Positions 1 through 7,851 of a DNA stretch of 13,693 nt are shown one piece after another; positions within the stretch are counted from its first letter, which is position 1, and the number at the start of each line of letters is the position of its first letter. The notes below the pieces were generated by a model. It was not told the origin of the DNA. It saw only the letters and a program-made list of their open reading frames with translations, and did not search any database. The position numbers and the translations under genes are program-made. The stretch is from an uncultured Verrucomicrobiota bacterium (GTDB lineage Bacteria; Verrucomicrobiota; Verrucomicrobiia; Limisphaerales; UBA9464), in contig CAIYFP010000178.1 of NCBI GenBank assembly GCA_903925515.1, forward strand, positions 1 through 13,693, written 5' to 3'.

Positions 1-1080
1 CAACGTCACCGTCGGCTCGCCCACGGCCAGCGCGCGGGCCGTCACGTCCGCCGTCAACGCGGGCAACGCGAGCATGTAGTTCCCCGCCGCACCGCCTTCG
101 AGGGACAACCCCGTCAAGGTCACCGCCTTCCCCACCCCCACGTCCTTGTCCGCGAACTCCCCCGTCGCGGCCCCCGCAAGGCTCACCTCGTCCCCTCCCA
201 CCACCCCGGACAGCACGGGCGTCCCCGTGATCGTCGCCAGGGTCGTCCCGTCATACGCCCGCGAGACTGCCGCCAACCCCGACACCGCCATGGCCTTCGC
301 CGTGATGACGCCCGCGGTGAACGTCCTGTCCAAGGGCGCCGTGTAGTTCCCCGCGTCCGCACCGCCCAACGCGTAGGTCACCGTCACCGTCTTCCCGGTC
401 CCAGCCGCCGCCGTGTCGTACCAGCCGCTCGCCGTCACGCTCACCGCGTCCCCGGCCACCACGCCGGTCAATCCGCCCGCCGTCACCGCCACGGTCCGCG
501 TCCCGTCATAGACCTTGCTCAACGTCACCGTCGGCTCGCCCACGGCCAGCGCGCGGGCCGTGATGTCCGCCGTCAACGCGGGCAACGCCAGCGTGTAGTT
601 TCCGGCCGATGCCCCCCCGAGGCTAAGTCCCCCAACCGTCACGGTCTTGCTTGCGCCCACGTGCTTGTCCGGGAAAGCCCCCGAGGCCGTGCCCAGCAAG
701 GTCACCACGTCCTCGCCCACAACACCCGCAAGGACGGGAGGCCCCGTGATGGATGCATGGCCCGTCCCGTCGTACTCACGCGAAGCAGCGGACAATCCGG
801 TAACCGCCAACTGCCTGCGCTCAATCACCCCGGTTTCGAAGGCTTGCTTCTCCGGCGCGGTGTAATTTGCAGCCTGCGCACCCCCGAGGACATACATCAC
901 CGTGATGGTCTTGCCCGTTCCCGCCGGCGCCGTGTCATACGATGCACTTGCGGTCACGACCACCTCGTCGCCGGCCATGACGCCCGACACCGGGCCAGCC
1001 ATGACCGCCGCGTTGCGCGTCGCATCGTAAACCTTGGCCGTCGCAAGGTTGGGAGCGCCCACGATCAACGGCTTGGGCAG
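1..1080 (-). repeat. YDG-domain array 2: two-domain units, continues past the left edge
   Basis: Four YDG repeats have aromatic codons at 1029, 774, 510 and 255, and the first residues of a fifth (ALAVGEPTVTL) lie at the edge. Spacings are 255, 264 and 255 bases, so the unit here is a 519-base pair of domains rather than the trimer of array 1. The first domain of each pair starts like class A but ends like class B; the second is class C-like (F-P-D-K-H, F-A-D-K-D, then L-A-L-P-A-L-T-A-D). Bases 1-42 are identical to 520-561, and the match continues with few differences to about 85, so the units duplicated recently or are being homogenised. Confidence 0.9.
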
Positions 1081-4000
1081 CACCGTCACGACTCGCTGAA
1101 CCGGCTCGGCTGGATGCCATTCGGAGCTGCCAGATTGGGAAGCGGTAATGGTGGCCACCCCCGCGCCCGTGGCCACCCATTTCCCATTGAGGATCGCGAT
1201 GACCCCGGGCCTATCGACCTCGTAGCTGACAGGGAGCCCGCTGCTAGCGGTCGCCATCAAGGTTTGGGGCGCCTCCCCGTACACCACGTTGCCTGGAAGG
1301 CTAAAGGTCAAGGCCTGGGCCTGCATGGACCGCACCCCAACCGTGATCACGCCAGACGACATGACGACGCCGTCCGCAATCAGCAGCGCCCGGAAATACC
1401 GGTCGGCCGTCAAGGGTCCAACCATGGAACCCGAGAGCACCGAGTTCGTCGCCCCGGCCAAGTCGCTCCATGAGGCCTGATCCAACGAGACCTGCCACTG
1501 AACTTGCCCTGTGGCCCCCGTCAGCGTCATGTCTTCTGGGGAACCGCCACGGGGGACAACTTGGCCCCCGCTCACCACGCCCTTCGAAACGGCGTACCGA
1601 ATCACGACAAGGCCGCTTCCACCCGCAGCGCCGATGGCACCAGGCTCGACAAATTGGGCATAGGAGCTGAGGGCCGCGCCGCCCCCTCCCCCGCCACCGG
1701 TTCCCACCTCGCCGCTCGCCGCAGGCACATCGGCAAACACCGACAGCCCAAAGCCATCCCCTTCATTGCTCCCGACGACAATCTTCATTCCGCCCGCGCC
1801 GCCCCCCCCCGGTCCTCCCATGCCCGGAGCTCCGGTTGGCGTTTCACCCGTGCTGGGATCCATCCAATACCTCTGGAATCCGCCCCCACCGCCACCGCCG
1901 TAGGTCGCCGGCACGCCGGTCCGCAGGGAGCTTGCCACCCCATTCCCGCCAGCGCCGCCGGCGTTCTCGCTTCCGTCCTGGCCATCTCCTCCTGACCCGC
2001 CTCCTCCTCCGGACGCAAACGACCCCCAGCCATCGCCAAAGGCGCGCCCATCTCCCCCTCGATACAACCCCTCCCCTCCTTGTTGATCGCGTGCGACGGG
2101 ATGCCCCCCGCCACCCGTGACGCCACTCCCAGGTGCGGTTGCGGCATCCCCGCCTCGGCCTCCTCCCTCTGCGATGACGTCCCCCAGACGAGACGCCCCG
2201 CCATCCGCAGGAGCTTCACCGGGGAAGTCAGGCCCTCCACCACGTCCTCCGAGCCCGACCTCAACCCGAACGTGTCGATCCGAAGGCACCGCCATCGTCC
2301 CCGTCCGGACCGCGCCGCCGCCACCGCCGCCCGCTGACCAGAGAAATGCATAGCCACCACCACCACCGCCACCCACTACCAAGTACTCCATGGAGGAAAC
2401 CCCTTCCGGCACCCGATAGCTCCCGCTGGGTGTCCCGAAGAATGTCACCGAATGGTACAGGACACCCCCCAGCTCATAGGTGACAACCTCGCTCTTGATT
2501 CGGACATCGATCGTGCCAGAGGCCACCTTCATGCCGTCATGGTCGAGCATCGCCCGGAAGAAGCGGTTTCCCTTCAAAGCACCCACCGCTGCCCCGGGAA
2601 GCACCGGCCCTGTCGCGCCCGGCACGTTGATCCATGAAACCTTGTCCTCGGACATCTGCCATTGGATGTCCCCGGTCGCGCCTGTCACCGTCATGTCGTC
2701 CGGCGCCTTGCCAAACGCGACGATTTGGTTCGAGCTGACTTCCCCGGTCAAAACCACATAGCGCAACACCACGATGCCGCTGCCTCCGGCTCCGCCCACG
2801 GCATCAGGATCGTCCTGCTGAACAGTAGGCGACCTCGTGGCTCCTCCTCCGCCACCTCCCCCCGTGCCCGCCTGTCCTGCCAGCGCCACGGCTCCGGAAA
2901 GGGTCGTCTTGTTCCACCATGTCGTGACCGTTACCGAGGTCGGGACCGGCTTCAAAACCCATGTCGAAACCCACTGAAGCTCAGGTTGCACGATCCATCC
3001 CAAAACCTCGTCATACACCAGTTCATCCACCCACTGCAGCTCCCACTCCTCCACCCATTCGTCCACCCATTTCACCTCGGACTCCTCGATGGTGATCGCG
3101 TCTTCCTCTGCCGAGCCTTCGTCCACCTGCTCCAGACCCTCGATTCGATACCCTCCATCCCCCCCGCCGCCGAGTCCCCCAAGGCCCCCCTTGCTGGTGG
3201 GCGTGCTCCCATCGGGATTCTTCACGAACATCTGAAGCCCACCACCGCCGCCGCCGCCATAGCGCGTCGGAACCCCGAATCGAAGCGAACTCACAAGCCC
3301 GGACCCGCCGGCCCCCCCAGCGCCCGCCGTCCCGTTACCGCCCACACCGCCCGCCCCGCCACCCCCACCTCCCGCGTAGGAAGCCCAACCGATCCCGGCG
3401 TCATACCCTTGCCCACCCGGGTTCTGCTCCCCGGAAGATTTCTTTTCGTCCGAACGATGCGAAGTTCCCCCTCCATTGCCCCCCGACTGCGGAGGTAACT
3501 CGTAGGCACCCCCGCCACCACCTCCTGCCGCCGACACGGTTCCCAAGACCGAGGTCCCCCCGGTGCCAGACCTCCTGTCCGCCCTTCCAGCCACGCCGCC
3601 CTCACCGACCCGCACCTCCAACAAACGGTCTGCAGGAACCGACATGCTTCCCTGCTTTACCGCGCCTCCCCCCCCGCCGCCAGCCGTTCGATCCGAGGCA
3701 AATCCCCCGCCACCACCCCCTCCCACCACCAAGTACTCCAGACCCGTGACGCCTTCCGGCACCCGGTAGCTGCCGCCGGGGGTCGAGAGGAACGTCACCG
3801 TGTTGTATCGAATGCCATTCGTCACATAGCTCCCGACCTCTCCCACCACCGTGATCTCGCCGCCGTCGAATCGCTCGGCCGCCAACGAATAGTTCCGTCC
3901 GTCGAGCCCACCCAGCTCGTACACCACCCAAATCGCCTTCCCAACGCCGGCGTCGGGCGTCTCATAGCCTGCCCGCGGGGTCACCGTGACCTGGTCTCCC

Positions 4001-7000
4001 GTCAATACCCCGGTCGGCATGCCACCCAACGCCACCGACGCATTCGTCGTCCCGTCAAATCGCTTCCGCAACGTCAGCAGGGGCGGCCCGACCGTGATCG
4101 TCTTGGGCGTGATGTCGGCCCAGACGGGCAGGATCTCGAGCGAATAGCTTGCTGCATCCGGCCCGCCCACCGCCAACCCGGTGACAATCACGGGCTTTCC
4201 ACTGCCAGCGTGCTTGTCCACGAAGCGAGCCGTTGGCACGCCCGAGACGGTAATCGTCTCCCCGGGTAACACGCCGCTGAACTGGGGCGAACCCGTCACC
4301 ACCGCCGAGATCGTGCCGTCATAGACCTTGGACTCGGCAACAAAACCCGTCACCGGGACCGACCTTGGCACGATCTCGCCGTCGGCGAACGTCTGGCCAG
4401 TTGGAAGCTCATAGTTTGCAACCGTGGCCCCGCCGACCTCAAAGTTGACGACCACGGCCTTCCCCGTTCCAACCCCGGGCGTGTCATAGGTTCCCGCCGC
4501 GACGAACGTCAGCGTTTCGTTCGGGGCCACGCCCACAAGTCGTGGTGTCCCGCTGAATGCAACCCGCGTGGTTCCATCGTACGGCTTGCTTGCCAGAACC
4601 AAGCCCTCCACGGACAAAGGCCGCTTGGTAATTTGACCGCCCGCAAACGAAACCGTCCCGCTTGGCAACTGGTAGTTCCCGGAGTCCGCGCCGCTCTTGC
4701 TGTACGTCACGGCCACGGTCTTCCCGGTGCCCGCCGCGGGGGAGTTGTACGCGGCCGATGCCGTCACGATGACGCTGTCCCCCGCTATGAGCCCGGTCAC
4801 CGCGCCCATTTGCTGCACGGTCGCCGCCACCGTCCCGTCATAGACCTTGGTCAATGCAACCGTCGGCATCCCAATCGTCAGGGCCCTCGCCGTGATGTTC
4901 GCTGTCCGGGTCTGCGTCGGCACCGCGTAGTTAAACCGGTCCGCGCCGCCAAGCGTGAACCCCGCCAACGTCACCGTCTTGCCAGTCCCGACATCCTTGC
5001 TGGAAAACGTGCCCGTGATCGTCCCGGAAACCGTGACGTCCTCGGTCCCCACCTTTCCACCAAACACAATGCTCCCCGACACCGTCGCGGCCACGGTCCC
5101 GTCGTAGGTTTCGTTCGCCACGGTCAGGCTGTTGATCGTGAGGTTTTTCCGTGTGATCTCCCCGTTGCTAAAGCCTTGGTCTGGCGGCTTCGAGTAGTTG
5201 GCTTGGCTCGCCCCGCCCAAGGTGAACGTCACGGTTACCGTTTTCCCCGTCCCAACCGCCGCCGAGCCATAGGTGCCGGAAGCCGTCACCGTCACCGTGT
5301 CGCCGGCGATCACCCCGTTCAGCGTGGGCGTGCCGAGGAGCTTGGCCGTGACCAACGCGTCATACTCCTTGCTCAACAAGACAAAGTTCGAGACCGACAG
5401 GGGCTTCGCCGTGATCGAGGCACTGGTCACGCTGGTGGAGGCCGGGGGCGAGTAGTTGCCTCCGTCCGTCCCCCCCAGCGTGTACGCAACGGTGATCGTC
5501 TTCCCCGTTCCAGCCGCAGCCGAGGCATAGCCAGCCGAGGCCGTCACCGTGACGGAGTCCCCGGCGATGACGCCGCTCAACGCGCCCGGGGCCGCCGCCG
5601 CGTAGGTCGTCCCATCATAAACCTTCTTGGTGGCAACCGTGGGAGTCTCGATGGTTAACGCCTTGGGCGTGATGTTCGCCATCAAGCTGATGGGAGCATA
5701 CGTGTAATTCGCCGCCGACGTCCCCGTGAGCGTCAGGCCTGTCGCGCTGATGGACTTGTTCGTGCCCACGTTCTTGTCCGAGAAATTGCCCCCGGACGTC
5801 CAAGTGAACGTGACCGTGTCGCCCGAAATCACGCCGCCCAAGGTTGGCGTTCCACTCACCGTGGCGGTCGTGCCGCCATTGTAGGTTCGCGAGCCGCCCG
5901 CAAGCCCGCCCACGGTCAAGACCTTCGCGGTAATCACCCCGCTGGTGAACGTCTGGCTAGCCGGCGCGGAGTAGTTCGACCCGCTGGATCCTCCCAACGC
6001 GAACGTCACCGTGACGGTCTTGCCCGTGCCCACCGACGACGAGCTGTACGTCCCGCTTGCCGTGAGGGTCACCGTGTCGCCGTCCATCACCCCAACCAGC
6101 GTCGGCGTCCCGGCAAATGACGCCGACGTCGTGCGGTCGTACACCTTGCTGGCCAAGACCACGTTCGACGCGGTCAAGGCCTTGGCCGTGATCGATCCCG
6201 AGGAGCTGCTCCATGCGCTCGGCGCCGTGTAGTTCCCGGCATTCGCGCCGCTCAACGTGTAAACGACGGTCACCGTCTTCCCGGATCCCACCGCCGCCGT
6301 GGAATACCCGGCGCTCGCCGTCACCGCAACATCCTCGCCCGTCAACACGCCTGACAACGCGCCCAGAACGACCGCGGCATTCGTGGTCCGGTCATAGACC
6401 TTGGTCAAGGTCACCGTCGGCGACCCCATGGTGAGTGCCTTGGCCGTGATGTTGGCCAGCAAGGTGGGTGTCCCCAAGATGTAGTTCGAGGCGGATGCCC
6501 CGCCCAAGGTCAGGCCAGACACGTTCACCACCTTGTTCGTCCCAATGTTCTTGTCCGAAAAAACGCCCGTCGCCGTCCCGGCCAGCGTCACCGTGTCCCC
6601 GGAGATCACCCCACTCAGGGCGGCTGTACCGGTCAACGTCGCCGCCGTGTTGCCGTTGTAGGTCTTCGAGCTCGCCGCCAACCCAGTCACCGACAGGGCC
6701 TTCGCCACAATCATGCCGTCCGTGAATGTTTGGGTCACCGGCGCCGCATAGTTCGCGGCGCTGGTTCCACCCAACGTGAAGGCCATGGTCACCGTCTTGC
6801 CCGTTCCCACCGCCGCAGAATCGTACGTCCCGGTCGTCGTGAGGGTCACGGTGTCGCCCGCAAGGACCCCGCCAAGCGCGGGCGCTCCGACCGTGATTGC
6901 CGTCGTCGTGCGATCATAGGGCTTGTTGGCCAAGACAAGGTTGACCACGGACAACGGCTTCTTGGTGATGACGCCCGCGGAGCTGGTCCATGAAGCCGGG

Positions 7001-7851
7001 GCCGTGTAGTTGCCGGCGCTCGCACCCGACAGCGCGTAGGTCACCGTCACGGTCTTTCCTGTCCCAGCCGCCGCCGAGGCATACGACGCCGTCGCCGTCA
7101 CCGTGACCGTGTCCCCCGGCAGCACGCCCTCCAGAACGCCCGGCTCCACCCACGCGCCCAACGTCCCGTCGTATTCCTTGGTCAACGTCACCGTGGGCTG
7201 GCTGATCGTGAGTGGCTTGGGCGTCACCGTGAACACACGGGCCTGCGTGGTTGCCGCATTGTAGGCGGCGTTGCCCGGTTGCGATGCCGTGATCGTCGAG
7301 GTGCCGATCCCCCCGAAGCTCAACTGAAGCCCCGACACCCCCACCACCGACGGCATCGACGAGGACAGCGTGACCGGCAACCCGGAAGAGGCCGTCGCCG
7401 TCACCGTCACGGGGCTCGCCCCGTAGGCATAGGAAGTCGTCGAAGGATTGAAGGTGATGGTTTGGTTTCCCTTGGGCGTGAGCAACGCGGTCGAAGCGGA
7501 TGCAGGCCCGGTCCCGTTCGCGTTTACCGCCTTGACTCGAAATGCATAGCGGGTGCCGTTCTCCAGCCCAACCACGTTGTAGGACCTTGTGGTGGACGTG
7601 CCATCATTGAGGGCGATCCAGGAAACATTCCCGGGGATGTTGTACTCGATTCGATAGTCCGTGATCGCGCTGCCGCCCGTGGAAGCAGGCAACGACCACC
7701 CAAGCGACACCGACTTGTCACCCGCCGTCGCCGTCGTGATCGTGGGCGCCGAAGGGACCGACTGGGCACGCACCTGCGCGAGGGGTCCGGCAAACCAACC
7801 CAAGCACAGCAAGGCCAAGGCCATGCCAAGCCCGTGCCCGCGCATCAACAT
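1..7851 (-). CDS. Giant secreted YDG-repeat and glycine-rich adhesin-like protein (3' end outside window)
   Basis: I read this frame codon by codon from 7872 to base 1 and found no stop, giving at least 2,617 residues. Numbering is from the ATG at 7851. Residues 1-29 are a signal peptide (MLMRGHGLGMALALLCLGWF, likely cut after VRA). Residues 32-126 are FN3 (W-S-L-P, D-Y-R-I-E-Y, Y-A-F-R-V-K-A-V-N). Residues 127-209 are a bacterial Ig-like domain. Residues 210-1337 are 13 YDG-type repeats. Residues 1338-1698 are a glycine-rich domain and 1699-1786 an Ig-like domain with QWQMS. Residues 1787-2086 and 2087-2175 are a second copy of that pair. Residues 2176-2257 are a second bacterial Ig-like domain, and 2258-2617 are four more YDG repeats before the edge. 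The composition is poor in Cys and rich in Thr, Val, Gly and Ala, as in extracellular stalk or adhesin proteins. In-frame ATGs at 7872, 7851, 7845 and 7824 make the start uncertain; 7851 gives a compact signal peptide. The missing C-terminus should show how it is anchored. No enzyme motif was seen. Confidence 0.92.
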   Translation of the reverse strand, partial: MLMRGHGLGMALALLCLGWFAGPLAQVRAQSVPSAPTITTATAGDKSVSLGWSLPASTGGSAITDYRIEYNIPGNVSWIALNDGTSTTRSYNVVGLENGTRYAFRVKAVNANGTGPASASTALLTPKGNQTITFNPSTTSYAYGASPVTVTATASSGLPVTLSSSMPSVVGVSGLQLSFGGIGTSTITASQPGNAAYNAATTQARVFTVTPKPLTISQPTVTLTKEYDGTLGAWVEPGVLEGVLPGDTVTVTATASYASAAAGTGKTVTVTYALSGASAGNYTAPASWTSSAGVITKKPLSVVNLVLANKPYDRTTTAITVGAPALGGVLAGDTVTLTTTGTYDSAAVGTGKTVTMAFTLGGTSAANYAAPVTQTFTDGMIVAKALSVTGLAASSKTYNGNTAATLTGTAALSGVISGDTVTLAGTATGVFSDKNIGTNKVVNVSGLTLGGASASNYILGTPTLLANITAKALTMGSPTVTLTKVYDRTTNAAVVLGALSGVLTGEDVAVTASAGYSTAAVGSGKTVTVVYTLSGANAGNYTAPSAWSSSSGSITAKALTASNVVLASKVYDRTTSASFAGTPTLVGVMDGDTVTLTASGTYSSSSVGTGKTVTVTFALGGSSGSNYSAPASQTFTSGVITAKVLTVGGLAGGSRTYNGGTTATVSGTPTLGGVISGDTVTFTWTSGGNFSDKNVGTNKSISATGLTLTGTSAANYTYAPISLMANITPKALTIETPTVATKKVYDGTTYAAAAPGALSGVIAGDSVTVTASAGYASAAAGTGKTITVAYTLGGTDGGNYSPPASTSVTSASITAKPLSVSNFVLLSKEYDALVTAKLLGTPTLNGVIAGDTVTVTASGTYGSAAVGTGKTVTVTFTLGGASQANYSKPPDQGFSNGEITRKNLTINSLTVANETYDGTVAATVSGSIVFGGKVGTEDVTVSGTITGTFSSKDVGTGKTVTLAGFTLGGADRFNYAVPTQTRTANITARALTIGMPTVALTKVYDGTVAATVQQMGAVTGLIAGDSVIVTASAAYNSPAAGTGKTVAVTYSKSGADSGNYQLPSGTVSFAGGQITKRPLSVEGLVLASKPYDGTTRVAFSGTPRLVGVAPNETLTFVAAGTYDTPGVGTGKAVVVNFEVGGATVANYELPTGQTFADGEIVPRSVPVTGFVAESKVYDGTISAVVTGSPQFSGVLPGETITVSGVPTARFVDKHAGSGKPVIVTGLAVGGPDAASYSLEILPVWADITPKTITVGPPLLTLRKRFDGTTNASVALGGMPTGVLTGDQVTVTPRAGYETPDAGVGKAIWVVYELGGLDGRNYSLAAERFDGGEITVVGEVGSYVTNGIRYNTVTFLSTPGGSYRVPEGVTGLEYLVVGGGGGGGFASDRTAGGGGGGAVKQGSMSVPADRLLEVRVGEGGVAGRADRRSGTGGTSVLGTVSAAGGGGGGAYELPPQSGGNGGGTSHRSDEKKSSGEQNPGGQGYDAGIGWASYAGGGGGGAGGVGGNGTAGAGGAGGSGLVSSLRFGVPTRYGGGGGGGLQMFVKNPDGSTPTSKGGLGGLGGGGDGGYRIEGLEQVDEGSAEEDAITIEESEVKWVDEWVEEWELQWVDELVYDEVLGWIVQPELQWVSTWVLKPVPTSVTVTTWWNKTTLSGAVALAGQAGTGGGGGGGATRSPTVQQDDPDAVGGAGGSGIVVLRYVVLTGEVSSNQIVAFGKAPDDMTVTGATGDIQWQMSEDKVSWINVPGATGPVLPGAAVGALKGNRFFRAMLDHDGMKVASGTIDVRIKSEVVTYELGGVLYHSVTFFGTPSGSYRVPEGVSSMEYLVVGGGGGGGYAFLWSAGGGGGGAVRTGTMAVPSDRHVRVEVGLGGRGGGPDFPGEAPADGGASRLGDVIAEGGGRGGDAATAPGSGVTGGGGHPVARDQQGGEGLYRGGDGRAFGDGWGSFASGGGGGSGGDGQDGSENAGGAGGNGVASSLRTGVPATYGGGGGGGFQRYWMDPSTGETPTGAPGMGGPGGGGAGGMKIVVGSNEGDGFGLSVFADVPAASGEVGTGGGGGGGAALSSYAQFVEPGAIGAAGGSGLVVIRYAVSKGVVSGGQVVPRGGSPEDMTLTGATGQVQWQVSLDQASWSDLAGATNSVLSGSMVGPLTADRYFRALLIADGVVMSSGVITVGVRSMQAQALTFSLPGNVVYGEAPQTLMATASSGLPVSYEVDRPGVIAILNGKWVATGAGVATITASQSGSSEWHPAEPVQRVVTVLPKPLIVGAPNLATAKVYDATRNAAVMAGPVSGVMAGDEVVVTASASYDTAPAGTGKTITVMYVLGGAQAANYTAPEKQAFETGVIERRQLAVTGLSAASREYDGTGHASITGPPVLAGVVGEDVVTLLGTASGAFPDKHVGASKTVTVGGLSLGGASAGNYTLALPALTADITARALAVGEPTVTLSKVYDGTRTVAVTAGGLTGVVAGDAVSVTASGWYDTAAAGTGKTVTVTYALGGADAGNYTAPLDRTFTAGVITAKAMAVSGLAAVSRAYDGTTLATITGTPVLSGVVGGDEVSLAGAATGEFADKDVGVGKAVTLTGLSLEGGAAGNYMLALPALTADVTARALAVGEPTVTL
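1081..1326 (-). other. Second bacterial Ig-like domain, paralogue of the N-terminal one
   Basis: Residues 2176-2257 of the giant protein repeat the pattern of residues 127-209: a L-T-F strand, V-V-Y-G, the phrase A-T-A-S-S-G-L-P-V, then A-T-I-T-A-S-Q-S-G-S and a V-V-T-V end. Each of these Ig-like domains directly precedes a YDG array, so Ig-like plus YDG array appears to be a module used twice in this protein. Confidence 0.82.
1327..3840 (-). repeat. Tandem duplication of a glycine-rich plus Ig-like module
   Basis: Two successive copies of the same two-part module separate the YDG arrays. Copy 1 is glycine-rich at 3840-2758 plus Ig-like at 2757-2494. Copy 2 is glycine-rich at 2493-1594 plus Ig-like at 1593-1327. 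Both glycine-rich parts open with a V-T-F-x-x-T-P-x-G-S-Y-R-V-P-E-G-V strand, followed by E-Y-L-V-V and a seven-glycine run. Both close with A-G-G-S-G-(I/L)-V-V-(L/I)-R-Y. Both Ig-like parts share M-T-(V/L)-T-G-A-T-G-x-(I/V)-Q-W-Q and R-x-F-R-A-(M/L)-L. The glycine-rich part resembles the glycine-rich domains found in secreted bacterial proteins. Copy 1 is about 60 residues longer because of the Trp/acidic insert. Confidence 0.88.
2881..3141 (-). other. Trp- and acid-rich insert in glycine-rich copy 1
   Basis: About 87 residues (1571-1657) interrupt the first glycine-rich domain and have no counterpart in copy 2. The first part is acidic (E-G-S-A-E-E-D-A-I-T-I-E-E-S-E). The second part is a Trp-Val-acid quasi-repeat containing KWVDEWVEEWELQWVDEL and, after a gap, PELQWVSTWV; the core E-L-Q-W-V occurs twice. 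The third part is V-T-V-T-T-W-W-N-K. The DNA reflects this with recurring CCACCCA words on the plus strand at about 3028-3070. I recognise no domain. Confidence 0.8.
3841..7224 (-). repeat. YDG-domain array 1: 13 repeats in A-B-C order
   Basis: Thirteen copies of an 85-88-residue Ig-like YDG repeat lie in tandem within the giant gene. Each has K/R-x-Y-D-G/R-T near its start, a central GV-x-x-GD-x-V, then G-T/S-G-K-x-V and A-x-NY. The aromatic codons begin at 7173, 6918, 6660, 6396, 6141, 5883, 5619, 5364, 5106, 4842, 4581, 4323 and 4059 (reading leftward). The spacings are 255, 258, 264 repeated three times, then 261, 258, 264 bases. This shows three repeat classes: A (preceded by PTVTLTK), B (preceded by a L-S-V-x-N-L-V-L-A-type strand) and C (preceded by a V-x-G-L-A-type strand, with YNG in the first two copies). 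The last A copy has F-D-G and is more diverged. Confidence 0.9.
7225..7758 (-). other. FN3 domain followed by bacterial Ig-like domain
   Basis: The mature N-terminus of the giant protein carries one fibronectin type III domain (residues 32-126). It starts P-S-A-P-T-I and contains S-L-G-W-S-L-P, the strand DYRIEY and the closing pattern NGTRYAFRVKAVNANGTGPA. An Ig-like domain (127-209) follows, with Q-T-I-T-F, Y-A-Y-G, A-S-S-G-L-P-V-T and T-I-T-A-S-Q-P-G-N. These are extracellular beta-sandwich spacers; no catalytic residues are expected or seen. Confidence 0.85.

Noticed and set aside
1..1080. Regularly spaced repeats that might suggest a CRISPR array
   Set aside because: The period is 255-264 bases, always in reading frame, and encodes YDG domains. 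There are no short palindromic repeats, unique spacers or cas genes.
4633..5658. A 341-codon plus-strand frame and other plus-strand frames across 1-7850
   Set aside because: They are Arg/Pro/His-rich shadows opposite the YDG and glycine-rich repeats and have no recognisable motif. Their sequence simply mirrors the repeat structure of the real gene.
3841..7224. Recurrent G-T-G-K-T motifs resembling a Walker A P-loop
   Set aside because: The motif recurs in most YDG repeats as part of a beta strand (V-G-T-G-K-T-V-T-V). There is no surrounding ATPase fold or Walker B, so this is repeat sequence, not nucleotide binding.
7800..7851. Possible lipoprotein signal (A-L-L-C) in the giant protein
   Set aside because: The residues before Cys16 are A-L-L, which does not fit a lipobox (small residues at -1 and -2). 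A normal signal peptidase site (V-R-A before Q) follows.
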